This document shows, in pieces, positions 1 through 7,010 of a DNA stretch of 64,000 nucleotides. The DNA comes from DATLLJ01 sp035537875 (GTDB lineage Bacteria; Acidobacteriota; Vicinamibacteria; Vicinamibacterales; CAVVIG01). The stretch is from NCBI GenBank assembly GCA_035537875.1, contig DATLLJ010000024.1:8873-72872 (forward strand), read 5' to 3'. The position numbers and the translations under genes are program-made. Below the pieces are notes generated by a model, which saw nothing but the letters and a program-made list of their open reading frames with translations, was not told the origin of the DNA and did not search any database. Within the stretch, counting starts at the first letter, position 1. Each line of letters starts with the position of its first letter.

Positions 1-288
1 GAGCGTCGCGCCACCGGCTGGCGACTGCCACTCCGCACGGCCCCGCAGCCACACGCCGGTCTTGCTGAAGATGTTTCCGCTGGTGTGCAGCACGACGACG
101 GGCAGAATCGAATCGGTGAGGTAGCTGACGGGTCCGCAGATGGCTGCCGCGGAGACGTAATACGGCAGCAGCACCAGCGTGGGGTCGAGATGCGCGACCG
201 CGAACATCACGCCGGTCACGAGAATAGCGACCACCCCGCCCACTCTGTCGCTCAGCAGCGACCACGCCGACACGAAGGAGTGTCTGCA
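1..288 (-). pseudogene. CPBP intramembrane metalloprotease, C-terminal fragment
   Basis: The minus strand is open from 288 to the window edge and reads two hydrophobic stretches. It contains FAVAH (FxxxH) and, about 40 residues later, HTSGN (HxxxN), which match the second and third metal-binding motifs of CPBP/CAAX-type membrane proteases. The N-terminal EExxxR motif, needed for activity in this family, is missing: a stop (289-291) directly precedes the open frame and no other frame upstream supplies it. The C-terminus runs off the window. I infer a 5'-truncated relic; an unusual short protein starting at an internal GTG cannot be excluded. Confidence 0.6.
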
Positions 289-753
289 TCAAGGCTGTGC
301 CGCCAGAGCGGGTTTACCGACCATCCCTCATCAGACGGTGCCTCTTGCCCTCTCGGACGGCGCGGACGAGCCGCGTCGCCGGACCGGATCATGCCAGATC
401 GACGCGCGCCAAGCCAGACCGGATTGCCTCGACGAGGCGATCGCTGATCCGGCAACGGGGCTCCTGTTCAGAAAGCCGATTTCGGACACCCGATCTGAGC
501 CGAGGCCCAGATCCGCATTTTGCCGGGGGGTACGGTGCACAGGAACCTGGTGCTCGCCGCGACCATCGCGACGGTGTCGACAAGGAAATATTCGGGCCTT
601 TCGGAGTCAACGGAAACGCCCGTTCTCAGTCCCTGCTCAGCCCTTCCCCCTTCGACAGTGAGCACCGTCTCCTTCTTCAGATCATCCCACTGTGACGTGA
701 ACGGTGACACAAGCCTGTCGCCTGTTTCGTGCGACGTCGGTTCCTTGGCGGTC
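289..753. other. Gap without a convincing gene
   Basis: Several short overlapping frames are open on both strands but none gives a recognisable protein. The most protein-like is a minus frame at 468-710 (80 codons), which shows no family motif. The segment holds one copy of a 38-bp dispersed repeat (621-658) and lies between a protease relic and the kinase stop, so it is probably decayed DNA. Confidence 0.5.
621..658. repeat. 38-bp dispersed repeat, copy 1
   Basis: This stretch, beginning CGTTCTCAGTCCC and ending CCCCCTTCGACAG, matches 3737-3774 at 35 of 38 positions in the same orientation. Both copies lie in decayed intergenic DNA on either side of the first kinase gene. Confidence 0.7.
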
Positions 754-3405
754 CTACTGCTTCAGCCGCCTCGCCCAGTTGAGAATAACCGTCATCGACA
801 ACGGAGCCTGTTCGGTATCCATGAGGTGCATGAGGAAACGGCCATCAACAGAGACGTCGTAATCTCCGCCGATCTGAAAGGCGGGTAACGAAAACAGAGG
901 AACAGGGATAGCCACCTGCAGGCCGGCACCAGCAGATTTCACGGAGACCGACATCAGAGTGGAAGTCGGCGTGACGTAGAACAGTTCCGTCCCGTTTGCC
1001 CCCCAGCGTGGCAGGATTCCGCCTTTCGTCGAGACCTGCTGTTTGACGCCAGGCGCGGGAAACGACTGGATGTACACGTCTCCTTGTGTTCCCGATTCGT
1101 TCGATTGATAGGCGATCCACCGGCCGTCTGGGGAGAATCTCGCGTGACTCTCGACAAACGCCGTGTCGGTGACCCGGAGCGGTTCCGCGTTCCCGGGCAC
1201 GGACAGCGGCAGCGCCCACACGTCATTGCGTAACGTGTAGGCAAGATACCGTCCGTCACGCGACCAGTCTGTCGGAATCTTCCCCGCGTCAGTCTTCAAG
1301 AGCGCCTTATCCTGGCCGACAACGCCTACCGCGCGCTCGTAGAGGTTCGCCCCGTTCGGGTTGGAGACAGCCACGTTGCCCACCCCATCGCGACTCGAGG
1401 CGAACCCGATGCGTCCGTCCGGGGACCATACCGGTGCGAAATCGGCCCCCACCGAGGATGTGAACCGGCTGGTTGTGCCCTTCTCCACGTCCAAAAGGAA
1501 GACGTCCTGGTCCAGCCCTTCACCACGAGCGAACGCGACCTGCTTTCCATCCGGCGAGAGTCTCACCGTCCCATCGTAGTCGCCCATCGGAGCAACGGCT
1601 GTGCCCTCCTTTCCGGTGCGATCGAACCACGCCAGCCTCGAATCCCGCCGAAGCGCCGCGTTCAGGTACGCAAGGGTGCCGTTCATCGAAACGGAAAACG
1701 GTGTCCGCGGTCCTACGTACACCCGTTCCGCGACTGGAGACGCATCCGCAAAGATGTCCAGGCGCGCGAGATCAAACGGCTGGGCCATCAGCGTGCCATC
1801 GCGAAGAAACAGAAGGTGGCCCGTTGGCGAGTATCTCGCTCCGGCGTGGATGCCTGGCAACAGCCGCCGCTCCTTCGAGTCGAGGCTCCCGACAAAGAGG
1901 TCCCAGTCCGCCGGCTCTCTGCCATGACGAGCCAGGTAGAGAAAGTGCCGACCATCGGGAAGGAATTCCGGATAGTCGTGCGTTGTTTCATTCGCACCCA
2001 GTTCGGTTGCTGGCGTGGGCTGGCCGCCTGCCGCGGAGACCCGGAGTAGCGCCGTACCTTGCCCCCCGATGAGGATCACATTCTCTGAGCTCCAGGACAC
2101 GTCACGGCCGGGTTCACTGCAAATGACCGACGGTGGCCCACCCGTGACCGCCACTTTCTTGAGCTTCCCGTCGGCGAAGAACGCGATATATCGACTGTCC
2201 GCCGACCAGACGGGACGCCCGGCCTCGGTCACGTCCGTCCCGGGCAGCGGTTGCGCAACAGCGGAATCAAGCGCGCGCACCCAGATTGATCGTTTGCCTC
2301 CGGAGTTCGCCGTGAATGTGACCCACCTGCCGTCAGGGGAAAGCGGGTGCCCGACGTCGATGTCCGCCCCCCGCCACCCCGTCACGTCGAAGCTCACGAT
2401 GCGTGTCTCCTGAGCAGGCGTTCGCATGATCCGGATCGCAAGGCCGATCGCCACCAGCAGCGAGAGGAGCGCCACGAACGGCCAGCGGTATGTGGGGCCT
2501 CCTGAGACCGCAGGCGTGTTCAGGTGAGCCCTGGACCCGGACCGGCTGGACGCTTCCTCGATCTCAATCCGCGCCGCGCCGATGTTCGGCAAGCGTCGGC
2601 GCACATCTTTCCGCAGGCAGCGCTCGAGGAGTGTGCGAATCGGGTCCGGCGTGTCGAAGGGAAGCGCACCCCAGACGGGCTCGTCTTTCAAGATCGCGGC
2701 GATCGTGTCGCTCACGTCCTCACCGTCGAAGGGACGCCGGCCTGTGAGCATTTCGTAGAGCACACACCCGAACGCCCAGACATCCGACCGTCTGTCCGCC
2801 AGGCGCCCCTTGGCCTGCTCCGGGCTCATATACGCCGCGGTCCCGAGAAGCATCCCCGCCTGCGTCATCGCCGGCGTCGTGATGGTCGGCGACATCGAGT
2901 GCCCCGCCGACATCGCCGCTGTCGGGTCCATCGCTTTGGCGAGGCCAAAGTCGAGCACCTTCACTGTGCCGTCGCTCCGTACCTTGATGTTCGCGGGCTT
3001 CAGATCGCGATGAACGATCCCCTGCTCGTGCGCGGCTTCGAGCGCTTCGGCGATGTGTTTCGCGATGGGGAGCGCCTCGTCCATCGGGATCGCGCCGCGG
3101 GCGATGCGCTGCGACAGATCGTCGCCCTCGACGAGCTCCATCACCAGGGCGTGAACGTCACCCGCCTGTTCGAGTCCGTGAATGATGGCGATGTTGGGAT
3201 GGTTCAGTGAGGCCAGGGTCCTGGCTTCACGCTGAAAGCGAGCGAGGCGGTCGGCGTCGTGCGTGACCCCCGCGGGTAGAACCTTGATCGCGACGTCGCG
3301 GTCCAGCTTCGTATCGCGTGCGCGATAGACCTGTCCCATGCCCCCTTCGCCGATCTGCGCGGTGACTTGGTAGACGCCGAGACGCGTGCCTGGAGAGAGC
3401 GCCAA
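754..3405 (-). CDS. Serine/threonine protein kinase with C-terminal PD40 propeller
   Basis: The 883-residue protein begins with a Hanks-type kinase domain (about 10-280): glycine loop GEGGMG (19-24), ATP lysine K41, HRDLKPAN (132-139), DFG (152-154) and MSPEQ. One membrane helix follows at about 308-328, then an extracytoplasmic TolB/WD40-like propeller with repeated SPDGR motifs. In this family the cytoplasmic kinase phosphorylates proteins in response to something sensed outside; target and ligand are unknown. The start is TTG (3403-3405), because an in-frame stop lies four codons upstream and the alignment of the kinase start (ALSPGTRLGVYQV) fits. It is monocistronic, and a TATAAT box sits 8 nt before the start. 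Two related kinases occur in the window. Confidence 0.93.
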   Translation of the reverse strand: MALSPGTRLGVYQVTAQIGEGGMGQVYRARDTKLDRDVAIKVLPAGVTHDADRLARFQREARTLASLNHPNIAIIHGLEQAGDVHALVMELVEGDDLSQRIARGAIPMDEALPIAKHIAEALEAAHEQGIVHRDLKPANIKVRSDGTVKVLDFGLAKAMDPTAAMSAGHSMSPTITTPAMTQAGMLLGTAAYMSPEQAKGRLADRRSDVWAFGCVLYEMLTGRRPFDGEDVSDTIAAILKDEPVWGALPFDTPDPIRTLLERCLRKDVRRRLPNIGAARIEIEEASSRSGSRAHLNTPAVSGGPTYRWPFVALLSLLVAIGLAIRIMRTPAQETRIVSFDVTGWRGADIDVGHPLSPDGRWVTFTANSGGKRSIWVRALDSAVAQPLPGTDVTEAGRPVWSADSRYIAFFADGKLKKVAVTGGPPSVICSEPGRDVSWSSENVILIGGQGTALLRVSAAGGQPTPATELGANETTHDYPEFLPDGRHFLYLARHGREPADWDLFVGSLDSKERRLLPGIHAGARYSPTGHLLFLRDGTLMAQPFDLARLDIFADASPVAERVYVGPRTPFSVSMNGTLAYLNAALRRDSRLAWFDRTGKEGTAVAPMGDYDGTVRLSPDGKQVAFARGEGLDQDVFLLDVEKGTTSRFTSSVGADFAPVWSPDGRIGFASSRDGVGNVAVSNPNGANLYERAVGVVGQDKALLKTDAGKIPTDWSRDGRYLAYTLRNDVWALPLSVPGNAEPLRVTDTAFVESHARFSPDGRWIAYQSNESGTQGDVYIQSFPAPGVKQQVSTKGGILPRWGANGTELFYVTPTSTLMSVSVKSAGAGLQVAIPVPLFSLPAFQIGGDYDVSVDGRFLMHLMDTEQAPLSMTVILNWARRLKQ

Positions 3406-3413
3406 ACGCCTGA

Positions 3414-3419
3414 ATTATA
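3414..3419 (-). promoter_or_regulatory. Possible -10 box of the kinase gene (leaderless start)
   Basis: On the minus strand a perfect TATAAT ends 8 nt before the TTG start codon, which would place transcription initiation at or next to the start codon. A TTGCAC at 3441-3446 is a weak -35 candidate with a long 21-nt spacer. No Shine-Dalgarno is seen. Leaderless transcription is an inference. Confidence 0.4.
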
Positions 3420-3507
3420 GGGGCGGGGCGGCGGCCCGTGGTGCAACATTAGCGGGTGTCCGGGTTAACGGAATGGGCCTTATCAGCCGCTGGCCCTTCG
3501 CCCCCCT

Positions 3508-3716
3508 CTGACAGCGCGTTCGCGGCACGCGCACCGCCAGCCGGCCCAGGAACTTGACGGAGTCGAACACCAGGCGCGTCGTCCCATCGGCCGACCTTAC
3601 ATGAAAACGGCAGGAGCTGGTCGAGGCCGCAGGCGCCGCACCGGAACCGCGCGAACCCGCCGGCCAGCCACCCGCACCTCAGAAAGTCCCGGAACTCCTG
3701 TTCGACAACGGGCGGT
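3508..3716 (-). pseudogene. IS91-family transposase remnant
   Basis: On the minus strand, 3716 to about 3610 reads PVVEQEFRDFLRCG followed by FARFRCGACG and LPFSCK. This is the zinc-binding N-terminus typical of IS91-type Y2 transposases. After a junction the next 80 nt read DGTTRLVFDSVKFLGRL, which resembles a region from the C-terminal part of the same family. The whole catalytic middle is missing. I infer an internally deleted, inactive insertion sequence relic. Confidence 0.6.
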
Positions 3717-3736
3717 CTGCAAGTTCACATAACCCC

Positions 3737-3774
3737 CGTTCTCGGTCGCTGCTCAGCTCTTCCCCCTTCGACAG
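3737..3774. repeat. 38-bp dispersed repeat, copy 2
   Basis: Matches 621-658 at 35 of 38 positions, same orientation. It ends one base before the ATG of the antitoxin relic, so the present 5' end of that relic may have been set by this element. Confidence 0.7.
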
Positions 3775-3775
3775 C

Positions 3776-3967
3776 ATGGCCGCGAACTTCCCGCGAGCCG
3801 AAAAGTTACTCCCCATCAGGCAGTTGCCTTCCGAGCTCGCGAAATCCACGACCCCAACGCCCAAGCGGAAGTTGGATCAGCGATGGGCTGGCGCGCTGAA
3901 GCGATACCGCGATCAGTAGACTTCGTTGCAGTTGCAACGGAAAGCGCTTGAGTGGCGCGGTGACTGA
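3776..3967 (+). pseudogene. Antitoxin of a type II toxin-antitoxin pair, nonsense-mutated
   Basis: The frame from ATG 3776 reads EKLL.IRQLPSEL and then KRKLDQRWAGALKRYRDQ, meets a TAG at 3917-3919, and continues in the same frame as TSLQLQRKALEWRGD to a TGA at 3965-3967. The ending resembles the small antitoxins (DUF2281-like) that precede PIN toxins, where I would expect a tyrosine at the TAG position, so one base change (TAC or TAT to TAG) would explain it. The middle is shorter than usual. The next gene, a PIN relic, starts 2 nt downstream, the usual spacing of such operons. I infer a dead module. Confidence 0.6.
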
Positions 3968-3969
3968 GA

Positions 3970-4149
3970 GTGTATCTCGTCGATACGAACATCCGGCTCG
4001 AACGTCTGCTTGATCAGGACCGCTCGGAAGAGGTTGGAGATTTCCTCCAGCGCGTTTCAAACGATCGACTCTTTCTCACCGACTTCACGCTGCACTCCAT
4101 CGGGATCATTCTGCTGAAACTCGGCGAAGCTCAGACGTTCTTCCGTTTC
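3970..4149 (+). pseudogene. PIN-domain toxin, N-terminal fragment
   Basis: A GTG start two bases after the antitoxin stop opens MYLVDTNIRLERLL, the beta-strand plus first catalytic aspartate (D5) typical of PIN ribonucleases. Similarity continues to LLKLGEAQTFFRF (about residue 60). The frame then stays open to 4401 but reads arginine-rich sequence with no PIN character, and the later acidic residues are absent. A PIN protein is normally about 130-140 residues. The toxin is therefore truncated or frameshifted and presumably inactive, matching the loss of its antitoxin. Confidence 0.65.
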
Positions 4150-4397
4150 GGGCAGAAGCCACGGCCCTTGCACGAACTGGTTGCACCGTGTTCAGGTCGA
4201 TTCGGGCGCTGGCGACATCAGCGGCCATTTGTTCGGCGTGAATGCTCGAACCACCCGGCCGACGCTCCGTGCAACTGTCGTTGCCGTTCTCGCTCGGGGG
4301 ACCGTCGCGCGAGCAGCCTGAGCGTCCGTTGTCATCAACCGCAAGAGGGGTCACAGACCCGCGCTTCGACAACAATGCGCGCGCTGTGCCACCTGCT

Positions 4398-5168
4398 ATG
4401 ATTGCGCGCCGAGTGACTCATCCATCTATTCAGATCATTCCGTTGGCGGGGTTGCCGGAAATCGCTCCAGGCGACGATCTCTCACGGCTCATTGCGGAGG
4501 CCGTGAAGAAGCAGGACCTGCGCGTCGCCGAGGGAGATCTTTTCGTCGTCGCGCAGAAGATTGTGTCCAAGGCGGAAGGCAGGATCATCCGCCTCGATTC
4601 CATCCAACCCTCGAAGCGCGCCGAGCAATGGGCGGCCGAATATCAGAAAGACGCCCGCGTGATCGAGCTTGTGCTGAGCGAAGCCAGCCGCATCGTGCGT
4701 ATGGAGCGAGGTGTGATTGTCGCCGAGACGCAGCACGGTTTCGTGTGCGCCAACGCCGGCGTGGACGTCTCCAACGCACCTGAGGGAACGGCGATCCTGC
4801 TCCCGGACGATGCCGATCGCTCCGCTCGCGCGCTGCAAACACGACTCGAGGAGAATTTCGGCGTCCACGTCGCCGTCATCATCTCCGACTCCTTTGGGCG
4901 TCCCTGGCGGGAAGGGCTTGTCAACGTCGCGCTGGGTGTGGCAGGAATCGCGCCTCTGGTGGATTATCGCGGCAAGCGCGACGCCAGCGGCAAAACGCTG
5001 CAGGCAACGGTGATTGCCCGGGCCGACGAGCTGGCCGCCGCCGCCGAACTCGTGATGGGCAAGATCGACGGCGTGCCGGTCGCGATCGTTCGAGGCGTCG
5101 CCTCAAGAGAAGAATCCGGAAGCGGACGGGACTTGATTCGGCCCGCTGCGACAGATATTTTCCGCTGA
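4398..5168 (+). CDS. cofE: Coenzyme F420-0:L-glutamate ligase
   Basis: The 256-residue product matches CofE, which adds gamma-linked glutamates to F420-0 using GTP in the cytoplasm. Visible family motifs are GDDLSRLI near the start, VVAQKIVSKAEG, ISDSFGRPWR and DYRGKRD, and the length is normal (245-260). The ATG at 4398 is the first start that leaves family-like sequence; a longer frame upstream to 4242 reads only low-complexity residues. No Shine-Dalgarno is evident. No other F420 synthesis gene is in the window, but a deazaflavin-dependent nitroreductase lies 0.5 kb away in a gene cassette and could use the cofactor. Confidence 0.92.
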   Translation: MIARRVTHPSIQIIPLAGLPEIAPGDDLSRLIAEAVKKQDLRVAEGDLFVVAQKIVSKAEGRIIRLDSIQPSKRAEQWAAEYQKDARVIELVLSEASRIVRMERGVIVAETQHGFVCANAGVDVSNAPEGTAILLPDDADRSARALQTRLEENFGVHVAVIISDSFGRPWREGLVNVALGVAGIAPLVDYRGKRDASGKTLQATVIARADELAAAAELVMGKIDGVPVAIVRGVASREESGSGRDLIRPAATDIFR

Positions 5169-5278
5169 CTCTTTGACTATTACGATTTTCAATTTGAATC
5201 GAGTGTGACCGAGGCATGAGGGCGGTGGTCGTACCGGCCGGCGGCGGCCGTGTCACGCACCGGGAAGTTGGCCTCCGC

Positions 5279-5464
5279 TCATACCCTGTCGCGCTCGCGA
5301 CGACTAGGCCTTGGGACATCTTCGCAAACTCGAGCGGTGACGGCCAAGTCAACCTGCCGGCTTCGAGATAGCTCGATGAGGTTCTCGACAACCGACCGCT
5401 TCTCCTGGTCTTTCCAGTACTCGAGCAACAGGTTTGCATCGAGAGTGATTTGAGGACCAGCCAT
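5279..5464 (-). pseudogene. PIN-domain protein fragment, end of cassette array
   Basis: Minus-strand ATG at 5464 reads AGPQITLDANLLLEYWKDQ, a PIN-type first strand with an aspartate at residue 8, then NLIELSRSRQVDLAVTAR and CEDVPRP, as in a family of single-gene PIN proteins. The frame stops at residue 61, about half the usual length, and the following sequence has no clear continuation. It begins 24 nt after an attC site and is oriented like the two cassettes, so it is probably the eroded last cassette of the array, its own attC lost. Confidence 0.55.
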
Positions 5465-5487
5465 TTGTCTCGCAGTGTACCCACGCA

Positions 5488-5571
5488 GCCCAACGCGCGA
5501 AATGAGCCGCGCTTCGCGGCGACATGATCGCGCGGACCGGAAGAAGTGTCGGCCCCATTTCGATGTTGGGC
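5488..5571 (-). other. Integron attC recombination site 1
   Basis: Read on the minus strand this 84-nt site starts with GCCCAAC (RYYYAAC core) and ends with GTTGGGC (GTTRRRY core). Inside, CGAAATGGGGCCG faces CGGCTCATTTCG, complementary apart from one extra G and one mismatch, the asymmetric bulge expected of attC. It shares GATCATGTCGCCGCG exactly with the next attC. It closes the cassette carrying the nitroreductase. Confidence 0.85.
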
Positions 5572-5626
5572 GGCCAAGTGGCTTAAGTCGCCAGAATGAA
5601 CAACATGTGAGGGGCGACCTTTGAAG

Positions 5627-6118
5627 TCACAAAAGATCGATGCGGTACACCGGATAACGCTCCGCGATTAATTGGAATTCGGATAACGGTGCGCCGACGG
5701 CAACTGGGAAGTGGTGACGGCCACTCGTGGCCACATGCACGTACTCCCTAAGGATGGGGGCCCGCTCGCCTGTCGGCACAGCCACGAGGTGGACAGCGCG
5801 CTGACCTCCCTGACGGATCACAGCCTCGCCCTGCGCAGCCTCGACGTTCCTCACCCACTCAGACTCCGGGCCGAGCATCGATACAAGGTAACGCTTGCCT
5901 TCAACGGTGGCTACCACCACGGGAGTCGAACGTCGCTGGCCCGACGCGCGACCGCGGACTTCCAGGACGGCCATCTCCTTCGACGCCAGCCCAAGGCTGG
6001 TCCACCATTTCGCAAACCGGTTGACCCAGCGACCGATGCGCGTCGGCCGCCAGTCTCGGTAGAACAGCCGCAAGAGTGGGCTGCGTTCCGCGGGATCAGC
6101 AAGCGTCGAGTTCTTCAG
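5627..6118 (-). CDS. Deazaflavin-dependent nitroreductase family protein (gene cassette)
   Basis: The product, about 163 residues, resembles the Ddn/DUF385 split-barrel family, whose members reduce quinones or nitro compounds with F420H2 or related flavins. Seen are a basic N-terminus (LRLFYRDWRPTRIGRWVNRF), then LEVRGRASGQRRSTPVVV and KRYLVSMLGPESEWVRNV, the conserved core of the fold, ending RYPVYRIDLL. It fills a cassette between two attC sites. No ATG fits inside the cassette; I chose CTG at 6118 because GAAAGAGAA precedes it, with TTG at 6073 as an alternative. The only F420 synthesis gene in view, cofE, is nearby, but F420 use is inference. Confidence 0.72.
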   Translation of the reverse strand: MKNSTLADPAERSPLLRLFYRDWRPTRIGRWVNRFAKWWTSLGLASKEMAVLEVRGRASGQRRSTPVVVATVEGKRYLVSMLGPESEWVRNVEAAQGEAVIRQGGQRAVHLVAVPTGERAPILREYVHVATSGRHHFPVAVGAPLSEFQLIAERYPVYRIDLL

Positions 6119-6148
6119 GGTTCGTTCTCTTTCTGTCTGTTCCGGTCC

Positions 6149-6232
6149 GCCCAACGGCCGCCAATGAGCCGCGCGCCGCGGCGACATGATCACGCAAGAC
6201 AGTGGGCGCGTCGGCTCCATTGCATGTTAGCC
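6149..6232 (-). other. Integron attC recombination site 2
   Basis: On the minus strand the 84-nt site runs from GGCTAAC to GTTGGGC. The arms CAATGGAGCCG and CGGCTCATTG pair with one extrahelical G, as in attC1. It begins 5 nt after the methyltransferase stop codon, the normal position for a cassette's 3' attC. Internal sequence is closely similar to attC1, suggesting a common array origin. Confidence 0.85.
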
Positions 6233-6237
6233 ATCCG

Positions 6238-6918
6238 TCAGGTTCTGCGAATCCGCATCATCTGATTGCCACCACGCTGGAATTCATGCGGAACGTCTTC
6301 CATCGACACGTTGAACCCCTGCTCGCGACATTCTGCAGCCATTGGCGCCACGAGTGACGATGGCGTAGCGCCCAGTGCCAAGAGCGGAAAGATGCGCACT
6401 TCAGCGGCCGTCCGGCACTTCTCTCGAATCGCAGAGCGATGGAACGCCTCGCCCAATTGCGTGGTGTACGAGAAGAGAAAATGCGAGCAGAGAGCTAGGT
6501 CAAAGGACAAATCCACGAATGGAAGGCTCGGCAGCTCAGCATCGATGTACCGACCTTCGGCTTTTCCTCCTGGGTAGTCGTCAAGGAACTCGCTCATCGC
6601 GGCCATGCGCATCCGGCCGAGTTCGTCGACCGATCGGATGATCGTCCATACGAATTCGTCTGCGTTCCGGCGCGTCTGGTCCAGAATCTCGTCGTACGTC
6701 GAAGCAATCCGAGCTCGGAGTTGATCGACATCGTAGCGGTAAATCGGATCACACGAAACCACGGTCGCACCACGGCGGGTCGCCTCGCAATTGAAACTCG
6801 CCGGACCATCGCCACAGCCGATAATTCTCAGACCAAGTTCGTCCACACGCAACGCGAACATTCGTTGGTATTCATCGAATGAACGACCCCACGGCACGAC
6901 TTGATCTAGCGTAAACAT
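6238..6918 (-). CDS. Class I SAM-dependent methyltransferase (gene cassette)
   Basis: The 226-residue product has a Rossmann-type SAM motif, IIGCGDGPASFN, an acidic second strand VVSCDPIYRYD, and LPFVDLSFDLALCSHFLF, the loop after the catalytic strand. The end, EFQRGGNQMMRI, matches a methyltransferase type I associate with environmental cassettes. Substrate unknown. I start at ATG 6918 (MFTLDQVVPW) because an earlier ATG at 6948 lies inside the upstream attC and would be lost when the cassette moves. It is cassette-borne between attC3 and attC2 and has no close promoter of its own that I can see. Confidence 0.78.
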   Translation of the reverse strand: MFTLDQVVPWGRSFDEYQRMFALRVDELGLRIIGCGDGPASFNCEATRRGATVVSCDPIYRYDVDQLRARIASTYDEILDQTRRNADEFVWTIIRSVDELGRMRMAAMSEFLDDYPGGKAEGRYIDAELPSLPFVDLSFDLALCSHFLFSYTTQLGEAFHRSAIREKCRTAAEVRIFPLLALGATPSSLVAPMAAECREQGFNVSMEDVPHEFQRGGNQMMRIRRT

Positions 6919-6936
6919 CGATTTGTGATTCGGAAT

Positions 6937-7010
6937 GGCTAACGCCATGCGACTGAGCCGCGGCGCTTCACGATCGCATTCAGCGCCGCCGAAAACCACC
7001 GTCGTTAGCC
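6937..7010 (-). other. Integron attC recombination site 3
   Basis: On the minus strand the 74-nt site runs from GGCTAAC to GTTAGCC, fully complementary ends. The 3' half (GCGCCGCGGCTCA then GCATGGC) resembles attC1 and attC2, while the loop differs. The stop codon TAA of the SMP-30-like gene (7005-7007) is part of the GGCTAAC core, a common arrangement for cassette genes. Confidence 0.75.

Noticed and set aside
5169..5278. A fourth attC site closing the PIN fragment
   Set aside because: No RYYYAAC or GTTRRRY core pair with complementary inner arms is present there.
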